In this document: piece by piece, positions 57,874-64,000 of the stretch
Layout: each line of letters starts with the position of its first letter
Position numbering within the stretch: position 1 is the first letter of the stretch
Assembly: GCA_038030265.1 (NCBI GenBank)
Contig: CM075938.1
Location: 5,061,009 to 5,125,008 of the forward strand
Source of the DNA: Corythucha ciliata
Taxonomy: Eukaryota; Arthropoda; Insecta; Hemiptera; Tingidae
Reading direction: 5' to 3'
DNA length: 64,000 nucleotides
Notes under the pieces: generated by a model
Databases searched by the model: none
What the model was told of the DNA's origin: nothing
The model's input: the letters and a program-made list of their open reading frames with translations, nothing else
Program-made: the position numbers and the translations under genes

Positions 57874-60800
57874 TTCATTCGTTTTCAAATGTCTACTGTA
57901 CCAAACTGTGTGTAGCAAACTTACCAATCACGGCGCGACCAATTGAAAGTTTCTCAAATGACCTCTTTTCTTTTTGACCCTTCCAACTAAATAATTTGGC
58001 GAAATCGTCGTCAATGGTCATACGAAGGCAGCTTGACGTTACTCTTGCCTCCGACTTCCCTTCTGCTCCAAACACTAAAGCTGAAATCTAAATTGAATAA
58101 ACCAGATTCATTTAATATGTTTCACCCATATAATTGATATTAGAAAGAAAGTATACGTGCCACTTTGTCAAAAAACTCTTTCCCCTCTAGCTGCTTCTCT
58201 GTTTTGCTCAATTGGTCGTCACTCTTTATTGGAAAGTCTTTTAAGATATTTTGGTCTACTCCGTTATTTCTGCCAAATCCAAGGGAAATTTCACTGCGAG
58301 CGTCGAGCCGAGAAATCACTTCGTGTTGGGTGTTGCAGTAACTTGAGCGAACCACTAAGTTTTTTCATTTCCGCTGTAAGCACAATCTCAGCATTTCAGC
58401 ATTGAGAACAATTCACATGAGCTTGCAACTTATGGATTGATTTCACCATAATAAACTAGATATAGGATAATATAGGAGAGTTTCCATCATTTTTTATCAG
58501 CCCGACTTTTTTCACGAGGTTCAGTTTGGAAAAAATGATGGAACTGGACGAAACATTAGGTAGCATAACCAGAATTTGAAATACCTGAAAGATGGCATAG
58601 GATTTGACGCTGATCATCTGCTACAAATGCGCATCTATGCGGCACACCGCAAGAACATTGCAGATCTTTCCGAGGAGGTGTTGCACTCTATAAGTAAAAA
58701 ATTATACATAGTTGATAAACAAGTCCTCAAAAAACCCAGAAAACTTCTATGCCAACCTTCAATGCTGACGTCGTTGGCATCGAAAAAGCCTGGTTAGCGC
58801 GTATATCATCGTACTAGATCAAAATGAGTTAAACTTTAATAAATTAAACATATTTATCGTAACGCGGGGCCATAATATCTGGTGCGTTGAAAAAAGGGTT
58901 AAACCCCATTAAATGAAATATTAATTGTTTTATTGAATGAGTTTTTGATTAATAAAGGCTCTATTCGCCTCAGAAAATAGGCCATAATGCTTTATTTAGG
59001 AGCTTACTTCTAAATCCTTCATTTGAGTTGGGAATACCCCTGGTGGAGGGCATACTAAGGGTTGTTCAATTTCAATGCCACAGTCCTATAATAAAAGGTT
59101 TTTAGTGAAATGTAATGTCGAAGTCATGCACATAGGTAACATTGTATACAAATTTAATATAAACATTCTTACTTCTTCACTAGAACTTGATGATGAAGAG
59201 ATTTTTCGAGGCCGCTTCTTTCTGCGACCACGGCCAAGATCCTTGTCCGAATGAATGTCTTGATTTTTTACTAATTTAATCAGCATTCTAATTCCTTTTT
59301 CGTAGTAATCTAAACATAGTCCAGTCAAATCGTATAAAAAAAATACCATACGTGGACAAAAATCTCGTCTTTGATTTTTTCACTTTATTCTATGTTTTTT
59401 GGGGTGAGGAACACGAATCTGAAGAGATCCAACACAATTTCCTTGTGCGTTTTGAGAAAATCGCGAAAAACTGATAATTTTTGGCACTTTTTTTAGTTTT
59501 TCGCTTGCAACTACTCAATGACGCCTTCTACGGAAAATTGTACCCTGTTCTTTTTTGAAGAGCATCAAGTTCTGCGCCGAATCACTTTTTCTTTTGTCAC
59601 AATTGACCCAGCCGTTTCGCCGGTATTGATTTTTTTTAAATGGTCATTTTTAGTCGCTTTTGGCAAAAGTGTGTGAAAAAATAAAAGTAGTTCAACTCTC
59701 AGTCGAGTGATGTAATCTCTGACGCTACCTATAAGACTGGTGGTATGGTGAGTTTTAACATTTGTGGACAAAGTTAGTGGGCCTAGCCACTTTTTTTTTA
59801 AAACAAAACCTATTTTCCTATTTTCATCGCCCTGAATAGAATATTTTCCGGGTCTTGAAAAATTTGGCAAATATGGTTTCTGACTGTAAATTTTACCAGC
59901 TTTCACTGAAAAATAGTGCAATTTTCATCGAAGGCTTCGTTCGATAGTTATAGGCAAAAACGTTCGGCTGAAGAAAGGAGTTATTGGCAAATTACTCATT
60001 TTGCGAATTTCCCACTGCGTTTTATTGCAACTTATCGGGTCTTTATAAAAACGCCATAGATGACTCCTTATAGGAAATTTAACGAGCTTTCAGATGAGTT
60101 TCTTTAAAAGTTTAATCGGATGGATAGTTTTTGAGTTAAAGGCCGAAATGTGACAAAAAAGTTTTTTTGCAGCAAATTTCAAATTGTTTGACGTTATGGC
60201 CCAGTCTTATATTAATCTTCAAATGAAATTTCATATAATAGGTCTGATAGAAAATGCAATCAGCTTTCAGATCGTTTTTCATAGGGAAAAATTGGACTAC
60301 GTGTTCTCGAGCTATTGGCAAAAATGTGCAGAAAAACGTGGTTTTTGGGCCGCCTTTTTTCGCGTTTTTTGTCGCTAACTGATACCACTGATTTTTCCTG
60401 TAGGTTTCAAGGCTTTTCACTTATGTAAAATTCAATTCTGAAAACTTTGATTTCTTGACATTTTTCGAATGGAACAGCCGTTTTTAAGTTGCAGCTGCCT
60501 TAGTCATTTTTATTAATTTCACCAAAAGTGGCTAAAAATGACCGTTTCAAAAAATTAATATCGATGAAACGGCTGTGTCAATTGTGACAAAAGAAAGAAC
60601 GATTCGACGCAGAATTCAATGCTTTTCAAAAAGTGAGAGGTTAATATTTTCCGTAGAATGCGTCATTAAGGAGTTATAAGCAAAAAACTGAAAAAAGTGC
60701 GAAAAATGAGCAGTTTTTCACGATTTGCTCCAAACGCACAGGGAAATTTTGTTGGATCTCTTCAGATTCGTGTTCCTCACCTCAAAAAACATAGAATAAA

Positions 60801-61142
60801 GTGAAAAAATCGAAGACGAGATTTTTGTCCACGTGGAACTACCGTTTGACTGGACTAAACAGTTTTGTTTTTGTTTTCAATAATTGATTGAAATATAGTA
60901 TATAAGATTAATAGAAATACTGTACCTATATCTCTTTCAATTACGATTATTTTTGCACGAAACCAACTTTTTTCGTCTGGCTGAGCTTGATTTTTGGCCA
61001 GAGCATTGATGACACTAATTATTTTTAAGTGTTTCGGATAGAAGCAGAAACTTTCGTCAGCAAACACCCATTTTCGAGGAATTAGGTCAGGCATCTCCCC
61101 TTCGTTTTCATCCAGCAGACGGACCAGTACCACATCCTCGTA
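57691..61142 (-). CDS. DUF4806 gene, longer form
   Basis: Minus-strand exons: 61142-60926 (RLLDENEGEMPDLIPRKWVF, ESFCFYPK), 59309-59173 (YYEKGIRMLIKLVKNQD then basic GRGRRKKRPRK and a Ser run), 59085-59008, one ending at 58157 (HEVISRLDA, DFPIKSDDQLSKTEKQLEG), 58074-57925 (MTIDDDFAKLFSWKGQKEKR, FEKLSIGRAVI) and perhaps 57863-57691 (TGA). The layout is typical of this family: N-terminal K-W-V/C-F domain, basic linker, coiled segment, then DUF4806 with its SWKGQKEKRSFEKL core. Function is unknown. Junction phases agree except around the fourth exon, whose 5' limit is unclear, and the first exon is not seen. A 1.5-kb transposon sits in the intron 3 bp-scale from the 59309 acceptor. Confidence 0.68.
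58576..58797 (+). other. Unassigned 73-codon open frame
   Basis: The frame starts at an ATG-like position and reads FDADHLLQMRIYAAHRKNIA then DLSEEVLHSISKKLY; composition is protein-like but no family was recognised. It is antisense to an intron of the DUF4806 gene. Confidence 0.2.
59317..60857. mobile_element. Long-TIR DNA transposon (1.54 kb) in the DUF4806 gene intron
   Basis: Inverted arms of about 340 bp (59317-59660 against 60520-60857) start TAGTCCAGTCAAA and share GTGGACAAAAATCTCGTCTT, CACTTTATTCTATG and GTGTTCCTCACC. AACA flanks both ends (59313-59316 and 60858-60861), a 4-bp target duplication. The interior has no transposase, so it is non-autonomous. The insertion is only a few bases from the intron's acceptor. 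Confidence 0.85.
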
Positions 61143-61363
61143 CTAAACCGTGGAAATTATTTTTTTAAATCAAATCTTCTTACTTTATTTAGCGCAAAAA
61201 CATGAGAAAAAAACAGAAAAAACCGCGAAAATAATAGAAACATGAAAACATACACAAAGTTACAAATACAAAAATATCAAATAACAATAACACTTAATTT
61301 ACTCATTTAATGCTAATCATTAACTAAATTATGGTGGGCTTAAGTAGCATCTTTATGTGTGAA

Positions 61364-61833
61364 TCATGGGGAAAAGGACATTTCTAATTTTTTGTACGGT
61401 AGGCAAATGTATTTTTTTTGGATTTCAGAGACTTTCCACATTTTTAACGTTTCATTGGTGCCTTTACTAACGAATATGTCAAGTTTGGAACTTGGACAGG
61501 GAAACTCGTACAGATTCTTTGATTTTTGGAAAACTCTACCAATTATAACAGGTGTATTCTCGGCTGTTAAAAACGTAATATTAAGAACTCTGATGACTTC
61601 TCCGTTCTTGACACTACAACAGTTATCAGGCTCCTGATTCGATAAACGGAAACTTTCGAAAATTAAACTCTTGTACTGAATCTCGCCACTGTTGTCAAGA
61701 AGGGGACGTTCAACATGAGGCGACTTGAAAATTGGGTAGTTAACTCGTTCCTCTGCCTCAGTTGCGTTAGTGTCTTGGAACGTTCGTTCAGCAAGTCTCC
61801 TTGCTACCTGCTGCAAAGGTAGATTGTAACCTC
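61364..61833 (-). pseudogene. C-terminal domain of a transposase-like protein
   Basis: The frame carries DNCCSVKNGEVIRVLNITF, VIIGRVFQKSKNLYEFPCPS, then LKMWKVSEIQKKYICLPYKK and a stop. I recall this arrangement (CC..K.GEIVRI..I, F...YPCPSS.L, W....I..K.VCLPYK) as the end of multicopy transposase-associated proteins in insects and Hydra; no search could be run. The frame is open to 61833, where LTR-like sequence begins, so the N-terminal part is displaced or lost. It is followed on the same strand, about 220 bp on, by the DUF4806 gene. Confidence 0.55.
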
Positions 61834-62500
61834 TGTAACGGGGGGGATTTTTGGGCTTTTGGGGCCGTTACAGGGGAGACAGGACAAATTAAAGAATCAC
61901 GAGTCACACTCTAAACTTTATTAACTTAACCAAACAAACCCAACCCACTTATAATTTTAACTAAGAGACGACTAGGGGGGGGGGACACGATGGTTCTCAG
62001 GGCACAATTAAACAGTTACACTTCCACGAGCCGGTGGCTGGCGAACGACCCCTTTATTTCGGCACTCCGTCCACCTGGAAAACTCAGGATTGGGTAAGAG
62101 GGGAATTGAAACTAGGTTGTCTATTGCGACACTTGCCGTGCCGTTCAATTGAGCTTTGGACTCTTAGCTCAGCCCCCTGTCCCACACCGTAATGTCGTAG
62201 GCAACCTCGGGACCGGCAACCTTCGTCACCCTTGCGTAGCGCACGTTACATCCACCCCCTATCGTCCGGAGCCAGCGTCCTCGCTGGCTGACTGGCCTCC
62301 GTCGTGTAGGATGGGGTGACGGTTTGTGGGGGGGGGGGCTCATTTGCTGGCGGCTGTTCGGGCCGGTCCTCCTTGGTCTCGGTTTAGGGTCGGCGAGATG
62401 GGCTGAGCTGGCTCGTGATCCGGTCCCCGGCAAGTGTAGGCAGGGGAGGATCGGGTACTGGTGCTTGGAATGGGGGGGGGGTTAGAGGTTGTTTAGATGG
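61834..62500. mobile_element. LTR-like terminus (TGTAACGG...)
   Basis: TGTAACGGGGGGGATTTT begins abruptly within the transposase-like reading frame. CCGTTACAGGGGAGACAGGA and a minus-strand AATAAAGTTTAGAGTG polyadenylation-like signal follow, as in LTRs of gypsy type. The other end and the partner LTR were not identified; G-runs at 61975-61983, 62328-62338 and 62471-62480 are present. Confidence 0.4.
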
Positions 62501-62804
62501 ATGTCTTCCAGTGCGGTAGAAGTAGCCGAGAAAGGTCGGCCGCCCGGGACTCCATTGTGTAAATAAATGCATTAGTGTGTATATAAATACATAAAATAAA
62601 ATGGGAACCTATACATTAAATAAGCTAATAGCATTTACGTATAATAGTGTCTCTAGTATACATATATGTCCTTTTCTTAGACCTAATTTTATTTACAAAA
62701 TTAACCATTAACTAAATATAGGGTTATTTAACTAACTTAGGCTAATATAACTATATGTCCTACTAACTAAGCTAGCCTAATCGAAATCTTTCCCTGAAGA
62801 GGTC

Positions 62805-62809
62805 AACGT

Positions 62810-62846
<37 letters not shown>

Positions 62847-62930
62847 AACTATCCTCATAGCGATAAAATTTGGAATTTAAAGTACAATTAAAAGGGGGGG
62901 ATGAATTTTTTTTTTTTTTTTTTTTTTAAC
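62805..62930. repeat. Two long poly(T) tracts
   Basis: About 30 T ending near 62842 and about 18 T at 62910-62928. They could be poly(A) tails of minus-strand retroposons, but no coding sequence can be tied to them. Confidence 0.6.
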
Positions 62931-63271
62931 TAGAAGCTACGACGATGATGATGATACGAGGGGGTGGGTCAAGTGAAGAGAGAAAATTTCCAATGTCCAA
63001 AATGTCCAATAGGCTAAAGAAGGTATAAAATAATCTGGAACAGAGAACTCGAAAGTGCATTAATAGTAGTCGGGGATTTTCATTGTAACTTGATCGCTTG
63101 CCGGCGAAAGAAGACTCAGTGAATATGGAAGTGGCAGGGGGAAGGGGGAGAGGTGTAGAGTGACATTCACCCAGTAATTCTTGCTGACAATGTTACGTGG
63201 TTGTGTAGAAGAAGAAGGGAACAAGGAAAAAATAAACTACTAGGGGGGAGGAGGTATCAAATCGCTTGTAA

Positions 63272-63913
63272 TTATGTAATAAATTCCTCCGGGTGAAAAT
63301 AGATTTTAAGTCGTTTGCGCCCGTTTGACAGGACCTTTTGGAGGATTTCGGAAGGACTTCGAGGATATGAACGAATGCCATTTCCGAGAGAGTTTTTGGT
63401 GAAGGGCACTATCAACGTAGACGGTACTTCCGAGGGAAAATAAGGGCTAGTCAGGCGCAGGATATACAACCTAAGCATTTCAGTGGGCGAAATTAATAAA
63501 TGCAGAGGGGTAGCTGCGTTCGTTTTAGAACTCGGCTTGTGGAAGAAACGTCCATTAGGTTCGGGGAGAGTCATCAGGTTCAAGGTCAAATCAGGGTTTG
63601 GGAGACAGTCCCTAAATTGGCCCGTGTGAGACGCTGGAGTGGTTGGGGTTGTTAGGGGGGTTGTAATGGATTTTGGCGGTGAGGAGGAGATGGGGTTCCA
63701 GGGTATAGTGGTGGGCTTGGAAGGTGGATTAAGGGTGAGAGGGTTAGGGGTCATTTCTGGTTCAGGACTGTGTGGGGAACAGGAAGTAGGGAAGGCATCC
63801 CCGGGGGCCGCTTGTAGAGGTGGGGAAATGGTTCGGGTTTTGGCAGGGGGTGCAAGGGTCGGTCTCACCGAAAGTTGTGGAGGGGGGTAATATTGTCCAG
63901 GGTTTGAATCCAT
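63272..63913 (-). CDS. Proline-rich protein C-terminus, unknown
   Basis: A 213-codon frame whose first half is Pro/Ser/Thr-rich (LNPPSKPTTIPWNPISSSPP). The second half looks folded: PLHLLISPTEMLRLYILRLT, SPYFPSEVPSTLIVPFTKNS, then EILQKVLSNGRKRLKIYFHP and a stop at 63272. The Pro-rich low-complexity start with a compact end would suit a retroelement gag-like or host regulatory protein. I do not recognise it. Confidence 0.35.
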   Translation of the reverse strand: MDSNPGQYYPPPQLSVRPTLAPPAKTRTISPPLQAAPGDAFPTSCSPHSPEPEMTPNPLTLNPPSKPTTIPWNPISSSPPKSITTPLTTPTTPASHTGQFRDCLPNPDLTLNLMTLPEPNGRFFHKPSSKTNAATPLHLLISPTEMLRLYILRLTSPYFPSEVPSTLIVPFTKNSLGNGIRSYPRSPSEILQKVLSNGRKRLKIYFHPEEFIT

Positions 63914-64000
63914 GGGGAGGTTGGTAAGTCATGGAAAAAGTTGGGGGGATGCTGCCGTGTGGTTTGCTGGCCTCGGCTCGGGCAGAAAGGGACGAGGAAC

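Noticed and set aside
1..64000. tRNA and rRNA genes
   Set aside because: No convincing GGTTCGAATCC-type B box or rRNA core was seen by eye; a covariance-model search was not possible.

Overview
This is a repeat-dominated piece of a eukaryotic, invertebrate genome, most likely an arthropod. The evidence is short spliced genes with GT-AG introns, BEL/Pao and Ty3/gypsy retroelements, R1-clade-like non-LTR retrotransposons, and a telomere-like repeat that starts with the insect core TTAGG. The order cannot be fixed from sequence alone. Hymenoptera would fit the repeat and the DUF4806 genes, but this is inference.

Three conserved host genes occupy the left part. MPND (JAMM/MPN+ peptidase-like, + strand, 11-2087, 5' part off the window) converges on SNW1 (spliceosome/transcription cofactor SKIP, - strand, 3074-4970, first exon not found). 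PIX/ARHGEF7 (Rac/Cdc42 GEF, + strand, 15782-25743) is a complete ten-exon model of 549 codons. Its intron inside the PH domain is 6.4 kb and is packed with minisatellite and 167-bp satellite. I see no other convincing single-copy host gene.

From 5 to 15 kb and from 26 to 42 kb the sequence is transposons and their debris. It holds LINE RNase H fragments, several TIR/foldback elements, and a 2.9-kb hAT-like element (11731-14635, 8-bp target duplication) that carries a minisatellite plus nested insertions. A degenerate 27-30 bp minisatellite (core AATTCGCGGCTAAAATTGAG) recurs over many kb in both orientations. A decayed BEL/Pao element (27330-32909, - strand) has its RT/RNase H split by a 1.1-kb insertion. 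Gag and RNase H remnants of a gypsy element flank other debris.

From 42.8 to 49.6 kb lies the most striking structure. Two 5'-truncated copies of an R1-clade-like retrotransposon (- strand) sit in long perfect arrays of the 10-mer TTAGGTGTGG, which changes to an 11-mer TTAGGGTGTGG. A + strand ORF1/endonuclease part of a related element faces them across a 500-N assembly gap. This looks like a divergent telomeric repeat with telomere-repeat-associated LINEs, in the manner of TRAS/SART.

From 50.3 to 61.8 kb there are two DUF4806 genes in settings that look like DNA transposons. One short intact five-exon gene (51575-52568) is bounded by inverted termini (CCCRAGYAGCA), a TTA target duplication and subterminal GAATATT palindromes. 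A second, longer DUF4806 gene (- strand, about 57.7-61.1 kb) follows a transposase-like C-terminal domain. A similar terminus with GAAACGTTTC palindromes lies at 55.3 kb. The last 2 kb hold an LTR-like terminus and a proline-rich open frame that runs to the window edge.
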